Assembly: GCA_008477525.1 (NCBI GenBank)
Contig: SPDT01000004.1
Span: 1,488,001-1,552,000, forward strand
From: Hypomyces perniciosus
Taxonomy: Eukaryota > Ascomycota > Sordariomycetes > Hypocreales > Hypocreaceae
Direction: 5' to 3'
DNA: 64,000 nucleotides
Numbering within the stretch: position 1 is the first letter of the stretch; each line of letters opens with the position of its first letter. The translations under genes and the position numbers were made by a program. This document shows positions 47,545-58,448 of the stretch, piece by piece. The notes beneath the pieces were generated by a model. It did not search any database and was not told the origin of the DNA. It saw only the letters and a program-made list of their open reading frames with translations.

Positions 47545-48868
47545 TCAAGCATCGGGGTCGCTCTCCTCTACAACAGTGATTTCCTCAAAGTCTTCCAGCC
47601 GGGTCATCATCTCATCGCGAGCCACACACACCACCATCGCCGTGGTCAGGGCATTCCACAAGGACTGCTCGGAATTCCTGAAGTCAACCTCGACGTGGAA
47701 GCTGACGTGGCTTGTCTCGTCGACTTTGGCGGAGTCAACGGTCATGAGGAAGATGGAGGTGGTGACGATGAAGAGGCCGTAAACGACGGGGGGCGTGCGG
47801 CGGTATGCCGGGGGGGAGAGTGATGGCGGCCTTGGTGCAGAGGGGAGCTGTGCTAAAGTGAGAGTGTCTTCTTCTTCTTCTCGTTCCCTCTTCACTCTGG
47901 CTTTGTCAGTGCCCACGGGCTCATCGTCGTCTTCGGGCTTGACAGCTACCATGTCATCATGTCTCTGAGATTCCCACCCAATTCTCGAGCTCCTTTCCAT
48001 CAATTTAAAAAGCCTCTCCATCAAAAATGAACCAAACTCTCTCCACGAGCTCCTCCTCCTTTTTCTGTCCGAAGCCCTAACCGATGGCTCTTCGACAACC
48101 TCAGGATCCACCATCAGGTACTCTCGTTGGCGTCTGGCTAGAACCCTCATGCGGCTCTCAATGGTGCTCGCAATATCTGCCTCTCCTGCGGCTGGATCGA
48201 CAATCTCGACAACAATGTTGGGGATGATTTTCAAGTGACTGAACCCTCCGTCCTCTGCGGCCCACCTCATGTACTTCTCCAACGTCTTTTTGATTAAGGC
48301 TGGGGCTTTATGTCGGAGACTAGATTCGCACGCTGTTCGGACATTCGCAGTGAGGTCGATGAGTCGCGTCAGCGCCATGGTCGCTTCGAGTCTTGTCAGC
48401 TCCAAAGTATCTTTCGAAACATTGCAGTTGCAAATCCTCACCTCTGAATTCCTTCGTGTGTGCATAAATGATCGGGCCAGGTCCCTCCTTGGAGCTAAAG
48501 ATGCCTCCCGACATGGGAAAAAGGCGAAAGTCAACTTCCCAGTGGCACGGCAGAAGGGGCAGTTTTTCTCGGAGAAACAGCATTTCAAAGAGCCTCTCTT
48601 CGTCTTTGGCCCATTTGCTGGACCCTGGGAACATTTCCTTCTCTGACTCCATCTCGGCGATGAGCCTCTCGTCGATTAGGGATACCTCGTCGTTGGCGTA
48701 GACCATGTCCACATCTTGATTCGCGTTTATTGGAGAGCCTTCGGTCTTGGGAATTGGGCTTTTGGATAATCTGCCACGACGGCCTCTGCGCCTCCTGATT
48801 CGAGAGGTTTCGTGCTTAGCAGTTGCTAGAGGTGATGATGTCCGCCGAACATCTCGCTGCAGATCCAT
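47545..48868 (-). CDS. Conserved fungal protein of unknown function
   Basis: Two exons: 48442-48868 and 47545-48383, 421 aa. The acceptor at 48384 (CTCGAAG) lies 11 nt after a GCTGAC branch point and restores frame as EFR-ATMALTRLIDLTANVRTACESS. The N-terminus is basic (RIRRRRGRRGRLSKSP). The middle has LPLLPCHWEVDFRLFP, LIKKTLEKYMRWAAEDGGF and LKIIPNIVVEIVD. The C-terminus has a hydrophobic VVYGLFIVTTSIFLMTVDSAK, a beta-like SFHVEVDFRNSEQSLWNALTTAMVVCVARDEMM and an acidic end ESDPDA. I recall lineage-restricted ascomycete proteins of this layout but know no function. The N-terminal basic run suggests nuclear localisation. The ORF beginning upstream at 48588 in the intron frame is spurious. 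Confidence 0.75.
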
Positions 48869-49439
48869 TGTAGAGAATGAGGCACTGTGAACACTCTACT
48901 GGTTGCACTGAATCTTGGTTCCTGGAAAGAGAAGAGGGAGGTTCTGCAAGCGTTTTCTATATTGAGCGTTGACTAGGTAGAGCAAGGTTCTCGTTTGTCG
49001 GAGCAGTTGTCAGCTGCCAGACAGTCGCCCATGTTGAATAAGGTGAATACAAGACTCCGGGTACAAGCCGCTGCCGTTGCCGTTTACATGACTGCCCTCA
49101 AACATAATGAATTCATCATACATGGGTTTGGGAATTGTCCTTCAGACAAACAGATTAACCCTTAGGCAATTTTAATACCTGTCACCCGCAAACATATCCA
49201 TGCAGAAGATATCAGTTGAAAGGGTTGTGCGTATCATGTGTCGTCAACTCTGAAAGCGAATACTACTACGATTGCTTATGTAAGGCATTTTATTCAACGG
49301 CACGGTGGAAGAACTCTCCACCGTTTGAGCCAATCAAACACGCGGCAAGCCACGGAAATTCTTCACAATTCAAGTGTGCTGTTGAAGTGGCTCTTTGTTT
49401 GCGACAAACCTCCATCAGCTCAATTCACAACAGCCCGGC
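48869..49439. promoter_or_regulatory. Divergent promoter region
   Basis: 571 bp between the start at 48868 (-) and that at 49440 (+). It contains both 5' leaders. No individual site is claimed. Confidence 0.45.
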
Positions 49440-50150
49440 ATGGCCGAAGCGGTAAAGACGGCAGCGCGGCAATTGCCCAGTTTCAGGCTTGGGCAGAAGC
49501 AGGTCTTCCTGTACGCCTTGCACACAACTCACCCGATACCCCCAATGCGCAGTTACTGAGATCGTCGTACCAGGCCAAACCATGTCATCACCTTGCTCCG
49601 AAAAGAGCACCTCCCACCAAACGAAGCGTGCTTCAAGGTCCCCCTGCGATTCACAAAGTTCGATCTGAGGGATTACCTATGGAACCTATACAATGTCGAA
49701 GTCAGGACGGTCCGGTCATACGTGAAGCAGCAGCCCCTCACGCAGCGGAGCGACCACTCGCGCTCGTGGTTCCGCCCACAGTCGACGAAGATCATGACGG
49801 TCGAGCTAGCTAAGCCGTTCCAGTGGCCGGATCTGCCTACGGATTTGGAGCCGTGGAGCAATGCCTTGTGGAAGATGCGTCAGGAGGAGAGCGAGAAACG
49901 GGACGAGCAGCATTATTTGCGGCAAAAATTCCAACTAGCGATGAAGAGCAAGGAGCCCTTGTCAAAGGAACGGAAAGACTTGGCGGGCTTGGCCAAACAG
50001 ATGCTTTCCGGGGAGGTCAAGTGGTCCAATGATGTTGTTTTGGATCCGAAGTGGGATAAGCTGTTGGAGAAGGAAAAGAAGGAGAAGAAGGAGGAGAAGA
50101 AGAAGAAGGAGAAGATAACTGAGACGACTGAGACGACTACAACGGCATGA
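49440..50150 (+). CDS. MRP20: Mitochondrial large-subunit ribosomal protein uL23m
   Basis: Two exons: 49440-49510 and 49574-50150, 215 aa. The join gives FRLGQKQVFLPNHVITLLRKEHLPPNEACFKVPLRFTKFDLRDYLWNLYNVEV, the conserved uL23m core with the KxDLRDYL helix. Then come VRSYVKQQPL and a fungal extension ending in a Lys/Glu-rich tail (KEKKEKKEEKKKKEK). uL23 sits at the polypeptide exit of the large subunit; the mitochondrial form is called Mrp20 in yeast. Intron branch ACTGAG and acceptor CCAG support the model. Confidence 0.9.
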
Positions 50151-50340
50151 AAAAAAATGAAACTTGTTCGAATGGAGTCTTGGACGAACGAAAATGAATG
50201 AACGTCAGCCTAGGATATAATTGGTAACCAGCTGGCCGGTGTATAATTTAGCAGGCATAACATGTGTATATTACTGGGGTTATGAAAGACATGTCGCTCA
50301 ATTCAACGATGGGAACGGATAGGAGGCATCCGTCGTGCTG

Positions 50341-51372
50341 CTACTCCAACTGCTCTGTGGCAGTCCAATGTTGTGCGCCTTGGAATCGCAGGACTTCGTC
50401 TCCCCAGCTCCACCAGCCAGCGGTGAGATTACGAGCAAAGACTTCTAAGGCGGGATAGCCCTCTCCAAGGATATCCTGGAACAGGCCGCGCAGATTGGGC
50501 TTCCTTGAGTGTGTGTCTGGCACCGCGACAATGACCTTGGACTTGAGAGCACTTGGCGCTTTAGTCCCAATACGCTTGGCAATAAGCAGCCTCTCCCATG
50601 GCTTTCTCCAAGTAGACTCAAGACCAAAGAGCGGCTCCCCTGAGGTGGTGACCTTGAGCCAGGTCCATTCAGCTACCAGCTCGAGTCCCCAGGATGCGAA
50701 GAGGCCAGTGGGTGAAGTGAGGAACTCCAGAATGCTTGACTTGTTAGTAATCCACATTGCCACTAAACCATCGGGAGCCAGATGAGAAGGCACAGGTATA
50801 TCAAAAAGCAGCTGTCGGATCCCTGAGAGATTGGCGGCAGTGGTGTAGCTGTTAGTCTTTCTCCGAACAGATCTATTCGGCCACGGCGGATCAAGGACCA
50901 TGAGACGAAACGTTGGCGCTCGATCCAGGAAAGTTTGTCTCAAATCTTGGATAGACCCTTTGAGATACTGAGCCCCCTGGGGAATCCGTACTGCTTCCTC
51001 GGATGCCGCCGGAACGCCTGGGGAGCAAAGCCGGGGCAGATAAAACGGTCCCGAACATCGGCAATTTAACTCGTCCAACGCACTTTGAGCGGTTGCTGCG
51101 GCCATCAAATCGGCTACTTGTGCAGCAGCCGACTGTGGTAGCCGTTGCGCCGCCGCCCCATCGCGCGGCTCCGGGGTGTGGAACGGCTCAGCCGGCGGGT
51201 CTTCTGAGAGGATCCGGGCTGGAGGCCAATGACCGGGAGGCACTTGGGCCTCCTCCAGCGACCTCGGGATGTCGAGAAGGATGATGGTGCGGTCGTCATT
51301 CTGGTAGAGGACAGAGGATGAGTGGCGACTGTTGTTGGCTGGAGGAGGTTCGTCACATGTGCTTTGGGACAT
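50341..51372 (-). CDS. MT-A70 family N6-adenine methyltransferase, METTL4-like
   Basis: Intronless, 343 aa from ATG 51372 (MSQSTCDEPPP); the in-frame extension to 51582 lacks conservation features and is probably leader. The catalytic DPPW lies at 161-164 in FRLMVLDPPWPNRS. Later boxes are VPSHLAPDGLVAMWITNKSS, LVAEWTWLKVTTSGEPLFGLESTWRKPWERLLIAKR and VIVAVPDTHSRKPNLRGLFQDI, the METTL4 order for SAM binding, target recognition and the KP loop. METTL4 enzymes methylate adenine N6 in U2 snRNA (m6Am) or reportedly DNA; which applies in fungi is open. The N-terminus is variable, low-complexity and Ala-rich. A 190-bp gap separates it from the convergent uL23m gene. Confidence 0.85.
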   Translation of the reverse strand: MSQSTCDEPPPANNSRHSSSVLYQNDDRTIILLDIPRSLEEAQVPPGHWPPARILSEDPPAEPFHTPEPRDGAAAQRLPQSAAAQVADLMAAATAQSALDELNCRCSGPFYLPRLCSPGVPAASEEAVRIPQGAQYLKGSIQDLRQTFLDRAPTFRLMVLDPPWPNRSVRRKTNSYTTAANLSGIRQLLFDIPVPSHLAPDGLVAMWITNKSSILEFLTSPTGLFASWGLELVAEWTWLKVTTSGEPLFGLESTWRKPWERLLIAKRIGTKAPSALKSKVIVAVPDTHSRKPNLRGLFQDILGEGYPALEVFARNLTAGWWSWGDEVLRFQGAQHWTATEQLE

Positions 51373-51882
51373 GCTCACAGTCCGGTATATCTGCATGCAA
51401 TATGTAATTGGGCATCCCGGACCACCGGAAGAAGATTTAGCCTGCGTCAAGGCCAGAGGATTCTGATGAGAAATCGAAGCAAAAAGATAAGAGCCCAGAC
51501 TCCAAGAAGGCTGCGGACGGCTCAAGGCCTCTAGCCGTAAATGCTCGGTAATCCTCGGCCCAGACAGAAAAAAAAACCCCACGTTTGTCCCTGAGAAAGA
51601 AGCTCCAGGGCTCTAATGTCAGCGTGACCACTGGACGAGTGGCCAAGGCAATGCGCGGCAAATGACGTCTCGGCCATTCGTGGGGAGCCGGAATTTCCAC
51701 CATCGCCCCCGAATCTCGACTTTGTGAACCTCAACTTCTCTCTCCCTTCCTTGCGAGACCTCATACAGACCGCTTCTGCCCCTAATCGCATATCGAATAC
51801 CGACAATTCCACCGGGCATGTCGTCTTCATAACACTCCGAGGCCACTTCCCACTACACCAATCAGCCCCCGTTGCGCTCGGA
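51373..51882. promoter_or_regulatory. Divergent promoter region, methyltransferase/LEU5
   Basis: 510 bp between starts on opposite strands. It contains open non-AUG extensions of both flanking genes but no recognised element. Confidence 0.45.
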
Positions 51883-53140
51883 ATGCCCTCGACCTTTATG
51901 GACCATGCTTCCATGTCGGAGATAGCACACGACAAGGCACGGCAACATGGCGTCGCCGTCGCCAGCGCTGCTGCGGCCGCTTCCCCCAGCAAGACTAGCA
52001 AAAAGGAGCCTGCTGTCTGTCCCACAGACGACGAAGCGCTGACGCCGCGCACAAAAACTCGATCGTTGGACTACATCTGGAAATCCGGTGTTGCGGGAGG
52101 TCTTGCAGGATGCGCTGTAAGTTCGTTCCAATTACGCCATTATTATGGCATGCATACTTATTGTCTTGCAAAAGGCCAAAACCGTGGTAGCGCCGCTTGA
52201 TCGCGTCAAGATCCTCTTCCAAGCCAGCAACCCCCAGTTCGCCAGGTACACCAGCTCCTCGTTTGGTGTCGCTACCGCTATGAAGGACATATACCTACAA
52301 GAGGGTGGAAGGGGGTTGTTCAGGGGCCACTCTGCAACTCTCTTGCGCATCTTCCCTTATGCCGGCATCAAGTTCCTCGCATACGAACAAATACGCTCCG
52401 TCATCATCCCCAATAAGAAGTACGAAACCCCATTGAGACGATTGCTAAGCGGCAGTCTTGCCGGCGTGACCTCCGTCTTCTTCACATACCCTCTTGAAGT
52501 CATCCGAGTCCGTCTTGCTTTCGAAACCAAGCGCGACGGACGATCATCCTTGACGTCCATATGTCGTCAGATTTATCATGAACACCCAGTTGAGAAATCG
52601 ACTGCGAAATTACGGAATGCGCCTCCTAACATTGCAACAGCTGTTGATACCACCGGTGCCGCGGTCGAATCCATTGCTCCTCGAGCCGGCCTAGCCAATT
52701 TCTACCGAGGCTTCTCTCCTACCCTCCTTGGCATGCTGCCGTACGCCGGCATGTCCTTTCTAACACACGACACCATGATCGACCTATTACATTACCCCTC
52801 CGTCTCTCAGTACACCACTCGCCCTAAAAAGAAGAACCATCCCGCTGGAAAGCCTGCACCGCTGCGGTCATGGGCCGAGCTTGTTGCCGGAGGCATCGCA
52901 GGCATGATCTCCCAGACAGCCTCATACCCGCTGGAGGTTATCCGGCGGCGTATGCAAGTAGGTGGTGCGGTAGGCGATGGCCGACGACTCCGGATTGGAG
53001 AGACTGCGAGCATGATCTTTCGGGAGCGAGGAGTGCGCGGGTTCTTTGTCGGGTTGACGATTGGATATGTCAAGGTGATACCCATGGTGGCAGTCAGCTT
53101 TTACACCTATGAACGGATGAAGCTATTTTTTGGTATATAA
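51883..53140 (+). CDS. LEU5: Mitochondrial CoA carrier, Leu5/SLC25A42 type
   Basis: Two exons: 51883-52116 and 52175-53140, 399 aa. Three carrier repeats with APLDRVKILFQASN, YPLEVIRVRLAFE and YPLEVIRRRMQVGG. Between them are GLFRGHSATLLRIFPYAGIKFLAYEQIR and NFYRGFSPTLLGMLPYAGMSFLTHD, which match the Leu5 branch. In yeast, Leu5 is required for CoA accumulation in the matrix. The N-terminal 70 residues are Ala/Ser-rich and not conserved. The ATG at 51883 was chosen because the upstream in-frame extension begins with GTG. The intron joins GLAGCA to AKTVVAP. Confidence 0.9.
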
Positions 53141-53872
53141 AAAAAGCAGAATGGACGGTTGAATCGGCGTTGGCGGTTTTTTTCTCTTTTCGTTTTGGGT
53201 TGAAACATTGCATCGGGGGCTTCGTTTAGATCTGGGGATTATTCTTCAGAGGGCGGAGTCAATTTGAAGTCGCTAGAATTTAGATATCGTTATCCTGTTT
53301 ACAACTGTTTAAGGAAACGAACAGCCTTAGAAATAGATAAACGTTGGCCTTCTAGTCTGCTTCATCATGAAATGGTGAAGTCGCACCAAGGGTCCCGTGT
53401 CATTCAATTGAAGGATGAAGTCATAAATCTCCGTCAACAAGTCATGCGAGCAAAAGACCGAATTCATGTCTTGGAAAAATGTATCCTTACCTACTAGTAT
53501 ATTGGAATTGAATAAAAATCAATAGATTATCAACAGCAAACATATGCGATAATTACTGTCAAAAAGAATGATTGCAGCATGTTAGGCTGAGAGGCTTCGA
53601 TCTCATCTGTGCGCTGATTGGCCAACACGTCATGCTCTCAGCGTAGGTACTTTGTAGCTTCTCACAGCCTTGCCAGATCCAAGCTTCAACTTCTCTTCAC
53701 CACCACAACCTTCATCGCGGCCCTCAATACAAGTCGAGAGAACCTCGCATTTTCTCAGCTTCCTCTCTTTTTCTCGACGCCACGAATCGTCAGTCCCTGT
53801 TGCTCGATTTTGTATTCTCCTCTCGGCCTGCTTCTCTACCCTCCAATTTCTACCACTGCGCGCGCGTCCATC
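53141..53872. other. Intergenic, tandem genes
   Basis: 732 bp between LEU5 and CDC73. It contains an A/T-rich segment with a short coiled-coil-like ORF (53264-53497, see findings) and a CT-rich leader before CDC73 (53690-53870). Confidence 0.5.
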
Positions 53873-55161
53873 ATGGCTCCCGCCGACCATGATCCGCTTG
53901 TTCTTCTCCGACAATCCATCTCGGCTGGCAAACCTTTCATCCCTAGCCCATCTGCCGACCCCTCTGCCGCAGAAGTGCCCCTGGCGCAAGCAACACACCT
54001 CCAATTCACCGGCCAGGCCCTCGCCCTTCCAATCAACTCCCCCACGCGCTTCATCTCCAGCGATAAGCCCGTCGACCTGCGCAGTATTTACTTTGCCTGG
54101 CTGAACCGCGAACTCGCTATCCCAGAATACAATGTATCGGCCACGACCCTTAACGACGCGCTCGCGGCCAATGGATCTAGTGGGAAAGTGCAGAATTTGG
54201 GCTTCATTGAGCGCCTGGACCTGATTACTTGGTTGGAGGGTGCTAGTGAGGAGAGCGAGTACATTAAGCCGTTGGCTGGTGAGAGAGGTGCCTCTTCATC
54301 GGGTGCCGCGCTTGCATCCAAGACAGGCTCTGCGGCCGCGGCCGCCCAGGCGAGGTTGGGGAAGGGAACATTGGATCCAAGGCTGGCGAGCGTGTATGAT
54401 GGTGAGCGCCGCATGGGCGACCGCAACACAATCCTGAGAGGCATTAAGCCTACGGTAAGTAACTGTTGCACACTCCTAAAATCTCCTCTGCCTCGGGCTC
54501 AGGCTAATGACCTCAGGACTTCTCCCACGTTCGAAAATTCGCCTTGACTTTCATCCAGAAGAAGGCCCAGTCCTCCTCAGCCATCGGCTCAACCCAATCT
54601 CTATCTATCAACCAAAAGGGCCCCTCTCGTCGCCCCGACCCCATCATCCTTCTCTCACCGTCCGCCTCTTCTCTGCTCCGCATGTCCAACGCGCGATCGT
54701 TCCTCGAGGACGGCAAGTTCGTCCCCCCCGATGCGGGTGCCTCAACCGCCAGTATGCTCCACGTGCAGCGCATCATCCCCGGCATTGACCCCAACCGCCC
54801 TATGCGCTTTATTCTCGTCGAAGGCTCAGAGCAGTTCAAGCCCGAGTATTGGAATCGTATCGTCGCCGTTTTTACCACCGGCCAGACGTGGCAGTTCAAG
54901 AACTACAAATGGAGCAACCCCAATGACTTGTTCAAGCACACTATGGGTGTGTTTGTTGGATGGAGGGGCGACCAAGCGCCGGACAATATTCGAGGCTGGG
55001 GACATCGTGTGTTGAGTACAAGCGTGGATCGCTGGAGGGGGGAGGCCGATGTTGCGTCGAGGTTTAGGGATAAGGAGGTTGTGGAGCAGATTTGGAAGTC
55101 GATTGAGGTGAACATGCGAAACAAGGGCTGGAGGAGAGATGCTGCGCCGACGTCGATATAG
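53873..55161 (+). CDS. CDC73: Paf1 complex subunit Cdc73 (parafibromin homologue)
   Basis: Two exons: 53873-54454 and 54517-55161, 408 aa. The N-terminal half has FAWLNRELAIPEYN and LGFIERLDLITWLEG, typical of Cdc73. A linker with YDGERRMGDRNTILRGIKPTDFSHVRKF follows. The C-terminal Ras-like domain runs from about residue 235 (RRPDPIILLSPSASSLLRMSNARSFLEDG) through RFILVEGSEQFKPEYWNRIVAVFTTGQTWQFKNYKWSNPNDLF to the end. Cdc73 joins Paf1, Ctr9, Leo1 and Rtf1 on elongating RNA polymerase II and supports H2B ubiquitination and H3K4 methylation. The ATG is preceded by a long open CT-rich leader, and the first family-like residues begin here. Confidence 0.93.
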
Positions 55162-55923
55162 GGTAACTGAATAACTGGCGAGAGAAGCACAAGGATGGAT
55201 TACACTACTAATAAGGAAGGGCACATTGCTCAAGTGAGCGGAACTGTCCGGTATAGAATGTCAGGGACGGACATGTACAATCATAAGTACACTATCTTAG
55301 TTTTTTTTTTTCTCGCATTGGGATTGATTGGACAAACCAAAAGCGATGGCGTTGAGTTTTATGGATACTGCGAAGAACATGATGAGGGAGATTTGTAAGT
55401 CGAGAGTCAGCTCAAGATGGTTAGAAAAGCGACTGAGGGGAAGCCAGGGCCGAGGGATTAGTTAGCTTCTTGAAGAGACTCCGAGCGAGACAACCAAATC
55501 CCTACAAGACGGGCCAAAGACCTCAAACAAACGGGATTGCTTCGACTAACATAGTCATACTAACGTGCGGTCTCAATAGGAGCTCTCAATAGGAGCTCAC
55601 CAACACACCCTGACAGCTGAGATATACGAGGAGATATGGGAGAAGGATCAAATAGCTCGGTTCAACACGACATATCGCGAATTTACCGGGCACCTGGATC
55701 TTATTGATAAAGTTTAAGATATAAAACTGCCACTTGATTCAGGGACTATGGACTCAACAACGCTTCTTCACTACCTGTCAATCTGGCACCCGTCAAAGCC
55801 TATTTACCATCCATTTTCCCGAGGCGTCCCACTGTCGTATTGCTGCTGCTGCTGCTGTTGATGGTGATGGTATTGCTGGCGTCCTGGCAACCATCGCCAG
55901 TACGACGACTTGAAGCGGACGCT
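55162..55923. other. Convergent flank between CDC73 and the reductase
   Basis: 762 bp marking the border between housekeeping genes and the metabolite-gene region. It has a tandem duplication of CTCAATAGGAGCT at 55572-55598. No gene supported. Confidence 0.5.
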
Positions 55924-57507
55924 CTACTCCCCCAACTTTGTCGGCGTAATGGGCTGTGAGAGCAAGGTTATTAGTGCGTGACAGAAGCCATAGAGATTTG
56001 ATACTATGGCTAACATACCTTGGGTTCTGGAACATAGTCGAAATTGCCAGCACTGTCCAAAAGCCAGACCTGTTGCACAGAGCCTGGAAATTTCGCTCCC
56101 CAGAGAAGGTTATGCGGGAAACCCAGGTCAAAGGGTACGGCGGCATCAATCTCATCAATATCTTCACTGGTGAGCTGCAGCGTGAGAGCCTCGATGTTGC
56201 CCTTGAGATGCTCCACCTTTCGACCACCAACGATGGGGAAGACGTATGGAGTCTTGTGCATCACATAAGCCATTGCAACACTAGTAATGAGCGTGTTCTT
56301 GCGAGCAGCAATCGCCTCCAGCACTTGACTGACTTTGATCTCAGCTTCGGTCACCTCTCCACTGCGACCTCCCTGGGCCTGGCGTTGCTGCTCAGTCTTG
56401 AACTTGCCTCCGCCGAGAGATCCCCATGGCAGGATGCCCATGCCCTCTGCCTTGCACATGGGGATAATGTCACGCTCGAAGTCGCGAGAGGCAGCAGACC
56501 AACGGCCCTGATAGACAGAGAACTGACGAAGTCCATGGTTCCTTGCATACTCATTTGCCTTGCTACACCACGGCATCAGTCATCAGCTGGCCTTTGACGG
56601 GCTGCTTCCACTTACCTCACGACCCACGCAGGGGCGTCGCTGATGCCCAAGTACAATACCTTGCCAGCAGCGACGAGGTGGTTCAGGGACTGCATCAACT
56701 CGGGGATAGAGGCACTATAGTCCCACCAATGGACATAAAGCTAGGGAGCTTGGGTAAGAAACAGGATATTTGACAATGAAGGGAGTCTAATAGCTCACCA
56801 GGTCGATGTAGTCAGTCTGCAGCTTCTTCAAGCTTTCTTCGACGGCTATATGAAGATTCTTGCTTCCGTTTCCAGTAAAATTGGCCATGATGTGCGGTTG
56901 ATTGGGTCCTGATACATAATTGGTAGTAAACTTGGTGGCAATGACTAGATACCAGAATCCGCAATGTCAGTCTTGCTCCCTCGGTTGTCTTGTGAACTCA
57001 GATTGGTGAGAGAACAAACCCAATTGGTCGCGGTTTCCACGCTTCTTTATCCACTCGCCGATGATGATCTCGGATTCCTGGTCCTGGTAATTGTTTGCCG
57101 TATCAATGAAGTTGCCTAGAGAGAACTGTCAGGGGTTATCTTGCCACTACACCCATCACACAGTTGAAACCCACCTCCCTAATGGAAATCGTTAGCGCCT
57201 TGTCAAATTGAAAACATTTCCGGTGTAGAGCCATTGCTCATATCATGTTAACAAACTCACCTGTTCAAAAAAGAAATCAAGGATGGCTTCCGATGTTTTC
57301 TTGTCACACTCTCCAAGCATATCGGTCCTGATTGGTCTGTCAGCAGTGAGCCTATCAGCAGCCACAATGAGAAAGGACCGACCAAGCTGAGCCAAAGTTC
57401 ATGGTTCCAAGGCAGAGAGGGCTGACCCTGACCGCAGCGGTTGGTGACAGCAGTCGATATCGACCCAGTGGGCTAACAGGGGGAGACGCCTTTTGAAAGA
57501 ACGGCAT
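55924..57507 (-). CDS. Aldo-keto reductase, norsolorinic-acid/aryl-alcohol reductase type
   Basis: Eight exons: 57383-57507, 57261-57327, 57175-57178, 57020-57115, 56799-56944, 56616-56740, 56019-56562 and 55924-55953, 378 aa, all in frame. Start region [30 protein letters not shown] is typical of NorA/NorB and Aad14 proteins. Tetrad residues are visible: Asp and Tyr in [12 protein letters not shown], Lys in [11 protein letters not shown], His in LYVHWWDYS. The NADPH-binding C-terminal region has [21 protein letters not shown]. Exon 3 is only 4 nt (GGAG) and supplies the conserved Gly-Gly before NFIDTA. The gene lies downstream of the PKS on the same strand, so a tailoring role is plausible but not shown. 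Such reductases also act outside clusters. The first donor (GTCGGT) is unusual. Confidence 0.85.
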
Positions 57508-58448
57508 TTTGGTGGTTGATGGCGATTGTTTGGTAGAGGAAGTCGAAGCGTTGGCAATGTCCAATCTGCAGGAGATGATTGAAGACTGAGTCTATGGTCC
57601 TGTGAGTGAATCTCGTGGCTTTTATAAGACTACACTGTTGCGGAGGAGAGAGGAGTTCAGAAGCAAGTCCGCTCGCTCGCCACTCATGACACCACAACAG
57701 TGGGAGTGTCTGAGAACATCAAAACGAGCAATAACGATGGAGATGCCAATGATACTCGATAGGGAAGAGCTGAGATGCGATGTAACCTCCATCTCATGCA
57801 TTGTGGCCGTCGCCGAGCGGAAAGCGCCAATGAGATCAGTGTATGGCTTCAAATTACCCGCAAGGATGCTATAGAAATCTCCGCAGAAAGAACCTATTAC
57901 TCTCAAAAATCTTGATTTTAATTTATTTATTATTTGCCCAACAACGCAAAGAATAGTTGGTGGCCGGTGTATACGTCTAAAGTCCGAGATACAAAAAAAT
58001 GGGAAGCCATGGAGTTGAGGCTCTTAAATCCGACGACTTGCATGCACGACCAACCGCAGCAGATATTCCGCAACAACTCCTCAGAGTGTCTTCCAACACG
58101 ATTTACGAACCGAGTCCCACTATAATACGTATTTCTGAGTTGGATATCATATTGCGGACTTTTTAAATTGCACCCGTTGAGAGCTGCGTTGGAGGTGGCA
58201 AAACAGATCAACATGTCCACCTTGGTGATCGTGGCCAACCGCATCGTATTGTCTCGTATAGCTTCTTGTTGTTTTCAATGCGAACAGCCGTTTGCTAATT
58301 TAACATTATTCAACGTTGGTGGGTAGGTTACCTGTTATCTGGATACTGTATAACCTGAGACCGTAGGTTGTCCTCTTTTTCTCCCGACACTACCAGCCAT
58401 TTAGATTTACAAAAATATGCACAGTACTGCTTGGGCAACTTTTGCCCC
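57508..58448. other. Reductase promoter / PKS 3' flank
   Basis: 941 bp between two genes on the minus strand. No ORF of interest. I looked for an AflR-type TCG(N5)CGA site and found no convincing copy. Confidence 0.45.

Noticed and set aside
48269..48646. 125-aa plus-strand ORF over the conserved unknown gene
   Set aside because: Antisense to two in-frame exons of a better supported gene.
49440..49480. tRNA-like A-box (TGGCCGAAGCGG followed by TAAAGACGG)
   Set aside because: No matching B box or acceptor stem follows, and the bases encode the conserved start of uL23m.
57780..57830. TCGCCGAGCGGA as a possible AflR-type site in the reductase promoter
   Set aside because: It departs from the TCG(N5)CGR pattern at the core, so I do not claim it.
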